Assembly: GCF_050908995.1 (NCBI RefSeq)
Contig: NW_027484964.1
Coordinates: 22,648 to 86,647 of the forward strand
Source: Andrena cerasifolii
Lineage: Eukaryota; Arthropoda; Insecta; Hymenoptera; Andrenidae
Reading direction: 5' to 3'
Length of the DNA: 64,000 bases
Shown: piece by piece, positions 31,725 through 47,726 of the stretch
How the letters are laid out: each line of letters starts with the position of its first letter
Position numbering within the stretch: the stretch's first letter is position 1
Notes under the pieces: generated by a model
What the model saw: only the letters and a program-made list of their open reading frames with translations
What the model was told of the DNA's origin: nothing
The model's database searches: none
Position numbers and translations under genes: made by a program

Positions 31725-34700
31725 CGAACAAACGAACAAACGAACAAACGAACAAACGAACAAACGAACAAACGAACAAACGAACAAACGAACAAACGAA
31801 CAAACGAACAAACGAACAAACGAATAAACGAACAAACGAACAAACGAACAAACGAACAATCGAACAAAGAGACAAAGAAACAAAGAAACAAAGAAAAAAC
31901 GAACCAACGAACCAACGAACCAACGAACCAACGAACCAACGAACAAACGAACCAACGAACCAACGAACAAACGAACCAATGAACCAACGAACCCACGAAC
32001 AAACGAACAAGCGAACAAACGAACAAACGAACAAACGAACAATCGAACAAAGAGACAAAGAGACAGAGAATCAAGGAAACAAAGAAACAAACGAACCAAC
32101 GAACCAACGAACCAACGAACCAACGAACAAACGAACAAACGAACAAACGAACAAACGAACAAACGAACAAAAGAACAAACGAACAAACGAAAAAACGAAT
32201 AAACGAACAAACGAACAAACGAACAAACGAACAAACGAACAAACGAACAAACGAACAAACGAACAAACGAACAAACGAACAAACGAACAAACGAACAAAC
32301 GAACAAACGAACAAACGAACAAACGAACAAACGAACAAACGAACAAACGAACAAACGAACAAACGAACCAACGAACCAACGAACCAACGAACCAACGAAC
32401 CAACGAACCAACGAACTAACGAACCAACGAACCAACGAACCAATGAACCAACGAACCCACGAACAAACGAACAAGCGAACAAACGAACAAACGAACACAC
32501 GAACAATCGAACAAAGAGAAAAGAAACAAGGAAACAAAGAAACAAACAAACCAACGAGCCAACGAACCAACGAACCAACGAACCAACGAACCAACGAACC
32601 AACGAACCAAAGAACCAACGAACCAACGAACCAACGAACCAACGAACCAACGAACCAACGAACCAACGAACCAACGAACCAACGAACCAATGAACCAACG
32701 AACAAGCGAACAAACGAACAAACGAACACACGAACAATCGAACAAAGAGAAAAAGAAACAAGGAAACAAAGAAACAAACGAAACAACGAGCCATCGAACC
32801 AACGAACCAACGAACCAACGAACCAACGAACCAACGAACCAATGAACCAACGAACCAACGAACAAACGAAAAAACGACAAAACGAACAAACGAAAAAACG
32901 AACAAACGAACAAACGAACAATCGAAAAAACGACAAAACGAACAAACGAAAAAACGAACAAACGAACAAACGAACAAACGAATAAAAGAACAAACGAACA
33001 AACGAACAATCGAACAAACGAACAAACGAACAAACGAACAAACGAACAAGCGAACAAACGAACAAACGAACAAACGAACAAACGAACAAACGAACAAACG
33101 AACAAACGAACAAACGAACAAACGAACAAACGAACAAACGAACAAACGAACAGACGAACAAACGAACAAACGAACAAACGAACAAACGAACAAACCAACA
33201 AACGAACAAACGAACAAACGAACAATCGAACAAAGAGACAAAGAAATAAAGAAAAAAACCAACCAACGAACCAACGAACCAACGAACCAACGATCCAACG
33301 AACAAACGAACCAACTAACCAACGAACCAATGAACCAACGAACCCACGAACAAACGAACAAGCGAACAAACGAACAAACGAACAAACGAACAAACGAACA
33401 AACGAACAAACGAACAAAGGAACCAACGAACCAACGAACCAACGAACCAACGAACCAACGAACCAACGAACCAACGAACCAACGAAACAACGAACCAACG
33501 AACAAAGGAACAAACGAACAATCGAACAAACGAACAAACGAACAAACTAACAAACGAACCAACGAACCAACGAACCAACGAACCAACGAAACAACGAACC
33601 AACGAACCAACGAACCAACGAACCAACGAACCAAAGAACCAACGAACCAACGAACCAACGAACCAACGAACCAACGAACCAACGAACCAACGAACCAACG
33701 AACCAACGAACCAACGAACCAACGAACCAACGAACCAACGAACCAACGAACCAACGAACCAACGAACCAACGAACCAACGAACAAACGAAAAAACGAAAA
33801 AACGAAAAACGACAAAACGAACAAACGAACAAACGAACAAACGAACAAAAGAACAAACGAACAAACGAACAAACGAACAAACGAACAAACGAACAAACGA
33901 ACAAACGAACAATCGAACAAACGAACAAACGAACAAACGAACAAACGAACAAACGAACAAACGAACAAACGAACAAAGGAACAAACGAACAATCGAACAA
34001 ACGAACAAACGAACAAACGAACAAACGAACAAACGAACAAACGAACAAACGAACAAACGAACAAACGAACAAACGAACAAACGAACAAACGAACAAACGA
34101 ACAAACGAACAAACGAACAAACGAACAAACGAACAAACGAACAAACGAACAAACGAACAAACGAACAAACGAACAAACGAACAAACGAACCAACGAACCA
34201 ACGAACCAACGAACCAACGAACCAACGAACCAACGAACCAACGAACCAACGAACCAACGAACCAACGAAACAACGAACCAACGAACCAACGAACCAACGA
34301 ACCAACGAACCAACGAACCAACGAACCAACGAACCAACGAAACAACGAACCAACGAACCAACGAACCAACGAACAAACGAAAAAACGACAAAACGAACAA
34401 ACGAACAAACGAACAAACGAACAAACGAATAAAAGAACAAACGAACAAACGAACAATCGAACAAACGAACAAACGAACAAACGAACAAACGAACAAACGA
34501 ACAAACGAACAAACGAACAAACGAACAAACGAACAAACGAACAAACGAACAAACGAACAAACGAACAAACGAACAAACGAACAAACGAACAAACGAACAA
34601 ACGAACAAACGAACAAACGAACAAACGAACAAACGAACAAACGAACAAACGAACAAACGAACAAACGAACAAACGAACAAACGAACAAACGAACAAACGA

Positions 34701-36339
34701 ACAAACGAACAATCGAACAAAGAGACAAAGAAACAAAGAAACAAAGAAAAAACGAACCAACGAACCAACGAACCAACGAACCAACGAACCAACGAACAAA
34801 CGAAACAACGAACCAACGAACCAACGAACCAATGAACCAACGAACCCACGAACAAACGAACAAGCGAACAAACGAACAAACGAACAAACGAACAATCGAA
34901 CAAAGAGAAAAGGAAACAAGGAAACAAAGAAACAAACGAAACAACGAGCCATCGAACCAACGAACCAACGAACCATCGAACCAACGAACCAAAGAACCAA
35001 CGAACCAACGAACCAAAGAACCAACGAACCAACGAACCAACGAACCAACGAACCAACGAACCAACGAACCAACGAACCAACGAACCAACGAACCAACGAA
35101 CCAACGAACCAACGAACCAACGAACCAACGACAAAACGAACAAACGAACAAACGAACAAACGAACAAACGAATAAAAGAACAAACGAACAAACGAAGAAT
35201 CGAACAATCGAACAAACGAACAAACGAACAAACGAACCAACGAACCAACGAACCAACGAACCAAAGAACCAACGAACAATCGAACAAACGAACAAACGAA
35301 CAAACGAACATACGAACAAACGAACAAACGAACAAACGAACAAACGAACAAACGAACAAACGAACAAACGAACAAACGAATAAAAGAACAAACGAACAAA
35401 CGAACAATCGAACAAACGAACAAACGAACAAACGAACAAACGAATAAAAGAACAAACGAACAAACGAACAATCGAACAAACGAACAAACGAACAAACGAA
35501 CAAACGAACAAACGAACAAACGAACAAACGAACAAACGAACAAACGAACAAACGAACAAACGAACAAACGAACAAACGAACAAACGAACAAACGAACAAA
35601 CGAACAAACGAACAAACGAACAAACGAACAAACGAACAAACGAACAAACGAACAAACGAACAAACGAACAAACCAACAAACGAACAAACGAACAAACCAA
35701 CAAACGAACAAACGAACAAACGAACAATCCAACAAAGAGACAAAGAAATAAAGAAAAAACCAACCAACGAACCAACGAACCAACGAACCAACGAACCAAC
35801 GAACCAACGAACAAACGAACAAACGAACAATCGAACAAAGAGACAAAGAAACAGAGAAACAAGGAAACAAAGAAACAAACGAACCAACGAACCAACGAAC
35901 CAACGAACCAACGAACCAACGAACCAACGAACCAACGAACCAACGAACCAACGAACCAACGAAACAACGAACCAACGAACCAACGAACAAACGACAAAAC
36001 GAACAAACGAACAAACGAACAAACGAACAAACGAATAAAAGAACAAACGAACAAACGAACAAACGAACAAACGAACAAACGAACAAACGAACAAACGAAC
36101 AAACGAACAAACGAACAAACGAACAAACGAACAAACGAACAAACGAACAAACGAACAAACGAACAAACGAACAAACGAACAAACGAGCAAACGAACAAAC
36201 CAACAAACGAACAAACGAACAAACCAACATACGAACAAACGAACAAACGAACAAACGAACAATCGAACAAAGAGACAAAGAAATAAAGAAAAAAACCAAC
36301 CAACGAACCAACGAACCAACGAACCAACGAACCAACGAA

Positions 36340-39300
36340 CCAACGAACAAACGAACCAACGAACCAACGAACCAACGAACCAATGAACCAACGAACCCAC
36401 GAACAAACGAACAAGCGAACAAACGAACAAACGAACAAACGAACAATCGAACAAAGAGACAAAGAAACAGAGAAACAAGGAAACAAAGAAACAAACGAAC
36501 CAACGAACCAACGAACCAACGAACCAACGAACCAACGAACCAACGAACCAACGAACCAACGAACCAACGAAACAACGAACCAACGAACCAACGAACTAAC
36601 GAACCAACGAACCAACGAACCAATGAACCAACGAACCCACGAACAAACGAACAAGCGAACAAACGAACAAACGAACACACGAACAATCGAACAAAGAGAA
36701 AAAGAAACAAGGAAACAAAGAAACAAACGAACCAACGAGCCAACGAACCAACGAACCAACGAACCAACGAACCAACGAACCAACGAACCAAAGAACCAAC
36801 GAACCAACGAACCAACGAACCAACGAACCAACGAACCAACGAACCAACGAACCAATGAACCAACGAACAAGCGAACAAACGAACAAACGAACACACGAAC
36901 AATCGAAAAAAGAGAAAAAGAAACAAGGAAACAAAGAAACAAACGAACCAACGAGCCAACGAACCAACGAACCAACGAACCAACGAACCAACGAACCAAC
37001 GAACCAAAGAACCAACGAACCAACGAACCAACGAACCAACGAACCAACGAACCAACGAACCAACGAACCAATGAACCAACGAACAAGCGAACAAACGAAC
37101 CAACGAACCAATGAACCAACGAACCCACGAACAAACGAACAAGCGAACAAACGAACAAACGAACACACGAACAATCGAACAAAGAGAAAAAGAAACAAGG
37201 AAACAAAGAAACAAACGAACCAACGAGCCAACGAACCAACGAACCAACGAACCAACGAACCAACGAACCAACGAACCAAAGAACCAACGAACCAACGAAC
37301 CAACGAACCAACGAACCAACGAACCAACGAACCAACGAACCAACGAACCAATGAACCAACGAACAAGCGAACAAACGAACAAACGAACACACGAACAATC
37401 GAACAAAGAGAAAAAGAAACAAGGAAACAAAGAAACAAACGAAACAACGAGCCATCGAACCAACGAACCAACGAACCAACGAACCAACGAACCAATGAAC
37501 CAACGAACCAACGAACAAACGAAAAAACGACAAAACGAACAAACGAAAAAACGAACAAACGAACAAACGAACAATCGAAAAAACGACAAAACGAACAAAC
37601 GAAAAAACGAACAAACGAACAAACGAACAAACGAATAAAAGAACAAACGAACAAACGAACAATCGAACAAACGAACAAACGAACAAACGAACAAACGAAC
37701 AAGCGAACAAACGAACAAACGAACAAACGAACAAACGAACAAACGAACAAACGAACAAACGAACAAACGAACAAACGAACAAACGAACAAACGAACAAAC
37801 GAACAAACGAACAGACGAACAAACGAACAAACGAACAAACGAACAAACGAACAAACGAACAAACGAACAAACGAACAAACGAACAAACGAACAAACGAAC
37901 AAACGAACAAACGAACAAACGAACAAACGAACAAACGAACAAACGAACAAACGAACCAACGAACCAACGAACCAACGAACCAATGAACCAACGAACCCAC
38001 GAACAAACGAACAAGCGAACAAACGAACAAACGAACAAACGAACAATCGAACAAAGAGACAAAGAAACAGAGAAACAAGGAAACAAAGAAACAAACGAAC
38101 CAACGAACCAACGAACCAACGAACCAACGAACCAACGAACCAACGAACCAACGAACCAACGAACCAACGAACCAACGAACCAACGAAACAACGAACCAAC
38201 GAACCAACGAACTAACGAACAAACGAACCAACGAACCAATGAACCAACGAACCCACGAACAAACGAACAAGCGAACAAACGAACAAACGAACACACGAAC
38301 AATCGAACAAAGAGAAAAAGAAACAAGGAAACAAAGAAACAAACGAACCAACGAGCCAACGAACCAACGAACCAACGAACCAACGCACCAACGAACCAAC
38401 GAACCAAAGAACCAACGAACCAACGAACCAACGAACCAACGAACCAACGAACCAACGAACCAACGAACCAATGAACCAACGAACAAGCGAACAAACGAAC
38501 AAACGAACACACGAACAATCGAACAAAGAGAAAAAGAAACAAGGAAACAAAGAAACAAACGAACCAACGAGCCAACGAACCAACGAACCAACGAACCAAC
38601 GAACCAACGAACCAACGAACCAAAGAACCAACGAACCAACGAACCAACGAACCAACGAACCAACGAACCAACGAACCAACGAACCAATGAACCAACGAAC
38701 AAGCGAACAAACGAACCAACGAACCAATGAACCAACGAACCCACGAACAAACGAACAAGCGAACAAACGAACAAACGAACACACGAACAATCGAACAAAG
38801 AGAAAAAGAAACAAGGAAACAAAGAAACAAACGAACCAACGAGCCAACGAACCAACGAACCAACGAACCAACGAACCAACGAACCAACGAACCAAAGAAC
38901 CAACGAACCAACGAACCAACGAACCAACGAACCAACGAACCAACGAACCAACGAACCAACGAACCAATGAACCAACGAACAAGCGAACAAACGAACAAAC
39001 GAACACACGAACAATCGAACAAAGAGAAAAAGAAACAAGGAAACAAAGAAACAAACGAAACAACGAGCCATCGAACCAACGAACCAACGAACCAACGAAC
39101 CAACGAACCAATGAACCAACGAACCAACGAACAAACGAAAAAACGAACAAACGAACAAACGAAAAAACGAACAAACGAACAAACGAACAATCGAAAAAAC
39201 GACAAAACGAACAAACGAAAAAACGAACAAACGAACAAACGAACAAACGAATAAAAGAACAAACGAACAAACGAACAATCGAACAAACGAACAAACGAAC

Positions 39301-39570
39301 AAACGAACAAACGAACAAGCGAACAAACGAACAAACGAACAAACGAACAAACGAACAAACGAACAAACGAACAAACGAACAAACGAACAAACGAACAAAC
39401 GAACAAACGAACAAACGAACAAAGGAACAGACGAACAAACGAACAAACGAACAAACGAACAAACGAACAAACGAACAAACGAACAAACGAACAAACGAAC
39501 AAACGAACAAACGAACAAACGAACAAACGAACAAACGAACAAACGAACAAACGAACAAACGAACAAACGA
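36340..39570. repeat. 1616-bp tandem higher-order repeat in the satellite
   Basis: Two adjacent units (about 36.34-37.95 kb and 37.96-39.57 kb) share the same order of rare variants. Examples: CGAACTAA at 36596 and 38212, TGAACCAACGAACCCACG at 36623/38239 and 37111/38727, CGAAACAACGAGCCATCG at 37440/39056, and ACAGACG near 37812/39428. All pairs are exactly 1616 bases (202 monomers) apart. Each unit contains a shorter internal repeat of roughly 240 and 488 bp. Confidence 0.85.
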
Positions 39571-41749
39571 ACAAACGAACAAACGAACAAACGAACAAAC
39601 GAACAAACGAACAAACGAACAAACGAACAAACGAACAAACGAACAATCGAACAAAGAGAAAAAGAAACAAGGAAACAAAGAAACAAACGAACCAACGAGC
39701 CAACGAACCAACGAACCAACGAACCAACGAACCAACGAACCAACGAACCAAAGAACCAACGAACCAACGAACCAACGAACCAACGAACCAACGAACCAAC
39801 GAACCAACGAACCAATGAACCAACGAACAAGCGAACAAACGAACAAACGAACACACGAACAATCGAACAAAGAGAAAAAGAAACAAGGAAACAAAGAAAC
39901 AAACGAACCAACGAGCCAACGAACCAACGAACCAACGAACCAACGAACCAACGAACCAACGAACCAAAGAACCAACGAACCAACGAACCAACGAACCAAC
40001 GAACCAACGAACCAACGAACCAACGAACCAATGAACCAACGAACAAGCGAACAAACGAACCAACGAACCAATGAACCAACGAACCCACGAACAAACGAAC
40101 AAGCGAACAAACGAACAAACGAACACACGAACAATCGAACAAAGAGAAAAAGAAACAAGGAAACAAAGAAACAAACGAACCAACGAGCCAACGAACCAAC
40201 GAACCAACGAACCAACGAACCAACGAACCAACGAACCAAAGAACCAAAGAACCAACGAACCAACGAACCAACGAACCAACGAACCAACGAACCAACGAAC
40301 CAACGAACCAACGAACCAATGAACCAACGAACAAGCGAACAAACGAACAAACGAACACACGAACAAACGAACAAACGAACAAACGAACAAACGAACAAAC
40401 GAACCAACGAACCAACGAACCAACGAACCAACGAAACAACGAACCAACGAACAAAGGAACAAACGAACAATCGAACAAACGAACAAACGAACAAACGAAC
40501 CAACGAACCAACGAACCAACGAACCAACGAAACAACGAACCAACGAACCAACGAACCAACGAACCAACGAACCAAAGAACCAACGAACCAACGAACCAAC
40601 GAACCAACGAACCAACGAACCAACGAACCAACGAACCAACGAACCAACGAACCAACGAACCAACGAACCAACGAACCAACGAACCAACGAACCAACGAAC
40701 CAACGAACCAACGAACCAACGAACCAACGAACCAACGAACCAACGAACCAACGAACCAACGAACAAACGAAAAAACGAAAAAACGAAAAAACGACAAAAC
40801 GAACAAACGAACAAACGAACAAACGAACAAAAGAACAAACGAACAAACGAACAAACGAACAAACGAACAAACGAACAAACGAACAAACGAACAATCGAAC
40901 AAACGAACAAACGAACAAACGAACAAACGAACAAACGAACAAACGAACAAACGAACAAAGGAACAAACGAACAATCGAACAAACGAACAAACGAACAAAC
41001 GAACCAACGAACCAACGAACCATCGAACCAACGAAACAACGAACCAACGAACCAACGAACCAACGAACCAACGAACCAACGAACAAACGAAAAAACGACA
41101 AAACAAACAAACGAACAAACGAACAAACGAACAAACGAACAAACGAATAAAAGAACAAACGAACAAACGAACAAACGAACAAACGAACAAACGAACAAAC
41201 GAACAAACGAACAAACGAACAAACGAACAAACGAACAAACGAACAAACGAACAAACGAACAAACGAACAAACGAACAAACGAACAAACGAACAAACGAAC
41301 AATCGAACAAACGAACAAACGAACAAACGAACAAACGAACAAACGAACAAACGAACAAACGAACAAACGAACAAACGAACAAACGAACAATCGAACAAAG
41401 AGACAAAGAAATAAAGAAAAAACCAACCAACGAACCAACGAACCAACGAACCAACGAACAAACGAAAAACGACAAAACGAACAAACGAACAAACGAACAA
41501 ACGAACAAACGAATAAAAGAACAAACGAACAAACGAACAAACGAACAAACGAACAAACGAACAAACGAACAAACGAACAAACGAACAAACGAACAAACGA
41601 ACAAACGAACAAACGAACAAACGAACAAACGAACAAACGAACAAACGAACAAACGAACAAACGAACAAACGAACAAACGAACAAACGAACAAACGAACAA
41701 ACGAACAAACGAACAAACGAACAAACGAACAAACGAACAAACGAACAAA

Positions 41750-44700
41750 CGACCAACGAACAAACGAACAAACGAACAAACGAACAAACGAACAAACGAA
41801 CAAACGAACAAACGAACAAACGAACAAACGAACAAACGAACAAACGAACAAACGAACAAACGAACAAACGAACAAACGAACAAACGAACAAACGAACAAA
41901 CGAACAAACGAACAAACGAACAAACGAACAAACGAACAAACGAACAAACGAACAAACGAACAAACGAACAAACGAACAAACGAATAAACGAACAAACGAA
42001 CAAACGAACAAACGAACAATCGAAAAAAGAGACAAAGAAACAAAGAAACAAAGAAAAAAACGAACCAACGAACCAACGAACCAACGAACCAACGAACCAA
42101 CGAACCAACGAACAAACGAACCAACGAACCAACGAACAAACGAACCAATGAACCAACGAACCCACGAACAAACGAACAAGCGAACAAACGAACAAACGAA
42201 CAAACGAACAATCGAACAAAGAGACAAAGAGACAGAGAATCAAGGAAACAAAGAAACAAACGAACCAACGAACCAACGAACAAACGAATAAACGAACAAA
42301 CGAACAAACGAACAAACGAACAATCGAAAAAAGAGACAAAGAAACAAAGAAACAAAGAAAAAAACGAACCAACGAACCAACGAACCAACGAACCAACGAA
42401 CCAACGAACCAACGAACAAACGAACCAACGAACCAACGAACAAACGAACCAATGAACCAACGAACCCACGAACAAACGAACAAGCGAACAAACGAACAAA
42501 CGAACAAACGAACAATCGAACAAAGAGACAAAGAGACAGAGAATCAAGGAAACAAAGAAACAAACGAACCAACGAACCAACGAACCAACGAACCAACGAA
42601 CCAACGAACAAACGAACAAACGAACAAACGAACAAACGAACAAAAGAACAAACGAACAAACGAAAAAACGAATAAACGAACAAACGAACAAACGAACAAA
42701 CGAACAAACGAACAAACGAACAAACGAACAAACGAACAAACGAACGAACGAACAAACGAACAAACGAACAAACGAACAAACGAACAAACGAACAAACGAA
42801 CAAACGAACAAACGAACAAACGAACAAACGAACAAACGAACAAACGAACAATCGAACAAACAGACAAAGAAACAAAGAAACAAAGAAACAAACGAACCAA
42901 AGAGCCAACGAACCAACGAACCAACGAACCAACGAACCAACGAACCAACGAACCAACGAACCAAAGAACCAACGAACCAAAGAACCAACGAACCAACGAA
43001 ACAACGAACCAACGAACCAACGAACCAACGAACCAACGAACTAACGAACCAACGAACCAACGAACCAATGAACCAACGAACCAACGAACAAACGAAAAAA
43101 CGACAAAACAAACAAACGAACAAACGAACAAACGAACAAACGAACAAACGAATAAAAGAACAAACGAACAAACGAACAAACGAACAAACGAACAAACGAA
43201 CAAACGAACAAACGAACAAACGAACAAACGAACAAACGAACAAACGAACAAACGAACAAACGAACAAACGAACAAACGAACAAACGAACAAACGAACAAA
43301 CGAACAAACGAACAAACGAACAAACGAACAAACGAACAAACGAACAAACGAACAAACGAACAAACGAACAAACGAACAAACGAACAAACGAACAAACGAA
43401 CAAACGAACAAAGGAACAAACGAACAATCGAACAAACGAACAAACGAACAAACGAACCAACGAACCAACGAACCATCGAACCAACGAAACAACGAACCAA
43501 CGAACCAACGAACCAACGAACCAACGAACCAACGAACAAACGAAAAAACGACAAAACAAACAAACGAACAAACGAACAAACGAACAAACGAACAAACGAA
43601 TAAAAGAACAAACGAACAAACGAACAAACGAACAAACGAACAAACGAACAAACGAACAAACGAACAAACGAACAAACGAACAAACGAACAAACGAACAAA
43701 CGAACAAACGAACAAACGAACAAACGAACAAACGAACAAACGAACAAACGAACAAACGAACAAACGAACAAACGAACAAACGAACAAACGAACAAACGAA
43801 CAAACGAACAAACGAACAAACGAACAAACGAACAAACGAACAAACGAACAAACGAACAATCGAACAAAGAGACAAAGAAATAAAGAAAAAACCAACCAAC
43901 GAACCAACGAACCAACGAACCAACGAACAAACGAAAAACGACAAAACGAACAAACGAACAAACGAACAAACGAACAAACGAATAAAAGAACAAACGAACA
44001 AACGAACAAACGAACAAACGAACAAACGAACAAACGAACAAACGAACAAACGAACAAACGAACAAACGAACAAACGAACAAACGAACAAACGAACAAACG
44101 AACAAACGAACAAACGAACAAACGAACAAACGAACAAACGAACAAACGAACAAACGAACAAACGAACAAACGAACAAACGAACAAACGAACAAACGAACA
44201 AACGAACAAACGAACAAACGAACAAACGAACAAACGACCAACGAACAAACGAACAAACGAACAAACGAACAAACGAACAAACGAACAAACGAACAAACGA
44301 ACAAACGAACAAACGAACAAACGAACAAACGAACAAACGAACAAACGAACAAACGAACAAACGAACAAACGAACAAACGAACAAACGAACAAACGAACAA
44401 ACGAATAAAAGAACAAACGAACAAACGAACAAACGAACAAACGAACCAACGAACAAACGAAAAACGACAAAACGAACAAACGAACAAACGAACAAACGAA
44501 CAAACGAATAAAAGAACAAACGAACAAACGAACAAACGAACAAACGAACAAACGAACAAACGAACAAACGAACAAACGAACAAACGAACAAACGAACAAA
44601 CGAACAAACGAACAAACGAACAATCGAACAAAGAGACAAAGAAATAAAGAAAAAACCAACCAACGAACCAACGAACAAACGAACAAACGAACAAACGAAC

Positions 44701-46040
44701 AAACGAACAAACGAACAAACGACCAACGAACAAACGAACAAACGAACAAACGAACAAACGAACAAACGAACAAACGAACAAACGAACAAACGAACAAACG
44801 AACAAACGAACAAACGAACAAACGAACAAACGAACAAACGAACAAACGAACAAACGAACAAACGAACAAACGAACAAACGAACAAACGAACAAACGAACA
44901 AACGAACAAACGAACAAACGAACAAACGAACAAACGAACAAACGAACAAACGAACAAACGAACAAACGAACAAACGAATAAACGAACAAACGAACAAACG
45001 AACAAACGAACAATCGAAAAAAGAGACAAAGAAACAAAGAAACAAAGAAAAAAACGAACCAACGAACCAACGAACCAACGAACCAACGAACCAACGAACC
45101 AACGAACAAACGAACCAACGAACCAACGAACAAACGAACCAATGAACCAACGAACCCACGAACAAACGAACAAGCGAACAAACGAACAAACGAACAAACG
45201 AACAATCGAACAAAGAGACAAAGAGACAGAGAATCAAGGAAACAAAGAAACAAACGAACCAACGAACCAACGAACAAACGAATAAACGAACAAACGAACA
45301 AACGAACAAACGAACAATCGAAAAAAGAGACAAAGAAACAAAGAAACAAAGAAAAAAACGAACCAACGAACCAACGAACCAACGAACCAACGAACCAACG
45401 AACAAACGAACCAACGAACCAACGAACAAACGAACCAATGAACCAACGAACCCACGAACAAACGAACAAGCGAACAAACGAACAAACGAACAAACGAACA
45501 ATCGAACAAAGAGACAAAGAGACAGAGAATCAAGGAAACAAAGAAACAAACGAACCAACGAACCAACGAACCAACGAACCAACGAACCAACGAACCAACG
45601 AACAAACGAACAAACGAACAAACGAACAAACGAACAAAAGAACAAACGAACAAACGAAAAAACGAATAAACGAACAAACGAACAAACGAACAAACGAACA
45701 AACGAACAAACGAACAAACGAACAAACGAACAAACGAACGAACGAACAAACGAACAAACGAACAAACGAACAAACGAACAAACGAACAAACGAACAAACG
45801 AACAAACGAACAAACGAACAAACGAACAAACGAACAAACGAACAATCGAACAAACAGACAAAGAAACAAAGAAACAAAGAAACAAACGAACCAAAGAGCC
45901 AACGAACCAACGAACCAACGAACCAACGAACCAACGAACCAACGAACCAACGAACCAAAGAACCAACGAACCAAAGAACCAACGAACCAACGAAACAACG
46001 AACCAACGAACCAACGAACCAACGAACCAACGAACTAACG
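41750..46040. repeat. Two copies of a 1.3-kb satellite segment about 2.98 kb apart
   Basis: About 41.75-43.08 kb corresponds to about 44.72-46.04 kb. Register slip CGACCAACG: 41750 and 44720 (offset 2970). CGAACGAACG: 42741 and 45735 (offset 2994). CTAACG: 43041 and 46035 (offset 2994). The offset grows by whole monomers in the CGAACAAA runs between markers. Confidence 0.75.
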
Positions 46041-47726
46041 AACCAACGAACCAACGAACCAATGAACCAACGAACCCACGAACAAACGAACAAGCGAACA
46101 AACGAACAAACGAACACACGAACAATCGAACAAAGAGAAAAAGAAACAAGGAAACATAGAAACAAACGAACCAACGAGCCAACGAACCAACGAACCAACG
46201 AACCAACGAACCAACGAACCAACGAACCAAAGAACCAACGAACCAACGAACCAACGAACCAACGAAACAACGAACCAACGAACCAACGAACCAATGAACC
46301 AACGAACCCACGAACAAACGAACAAGCGAACAAACGAACAAACGAACACACGAACAATCGAACAAAGAGAAAAAGAAACAAGGAAACAAAGAAACAAACG
46401 AAACAACGAGCCATCGAACCAACGAACCAACGAACCAACGAACCAACGAACCAATGAACCAACGAACCAACGAACAAACGAAAAAACGACAAAACGAACA
46501 AACGAAAAAACGAACAAACGAACAAACGAACAAACGAAAAAACGACAAAACGAACAAACGCAAAAACGAACAAACGAACAAACGAACAAACGAATAAAAG
46601 AACAAACGAACAAACGAACAATCGAACAAACGAACAAACGAACAAACGAACAAACGAACAAACGAACAAGCGAACAAACGAACAAACGAACAAACGAACA
46701 AACGAACAAACGAACAAACGAACAAACGAACAAACGAACAAACGAACAAACGAACAAACGAACAAACGAACAAACGAACAAACGTACAAACGAACAAACG
46801 AACAAACGAACAAACGAACAAACGAACAAACGAACAAACGAACAAACGAACAAACGAACAAACCAACAAACGAACAAACGAACAAACGAACAATCGAACA
46901 AAGAGACAAAGAAATAAAGAAAAAAACCAACCAACGAACCAACGAACCAACGAACCAACGATCCAACGAACAAACGAACCAACGAACCAACGAACCAACG
47001 AACCAATGAACCAACGAACCCACGAACAAACGAACAAGCGAACAAACGAACAAACGAACAAACGAACAATCGAACAAAGAGACAAAGAAACAGAGAAAAA
47101 AGGAAACAAAGAAACAAACGAACCAACGAGCCAACGAACCAACGAACCAACGAACAAACGAACAAACGAACAAACGAACAAACGAACAAACGAACAAACG
47201 AACAAACGAACAAACGAACAAACGAACAAACGAACAAACTAACAAACGAACAAACGAACAAACGAACAAACGAACAAACGAACAAAGGAACCAACGAACC
47301 AACGAACCAACGAACCAACGAACCAACGAACCAACGAACCAACGAACCAACGAACCAACGAACCAACGAAGCAACGAACCAACGAACCAACGAAACAACG
47401 AACCAACGAACCAACGAACCAACGAACAAACGAAAAAACGAAAAAACGAAAAAACGTAAAAACGACAAAACGAACAAACGAACAAACGAACAAACGAACA
47501 AACGAACAAAAGAACAAACGAACAAACGAACAAACGAACAAACGAACAATCGAACAAACGAACAAACGAACAAACGAACAAACGAACAAACGAACAAACG
47601 AACAAAGGAACAAACGAACAAACGAACAATCGAACAAACGAACAAACGAACCAACGAACCAACGAACCAACGAACCAACGAACCAACGAAACAACGAACC
47701 AACGAACCAACGAACCAAAGAACCAA

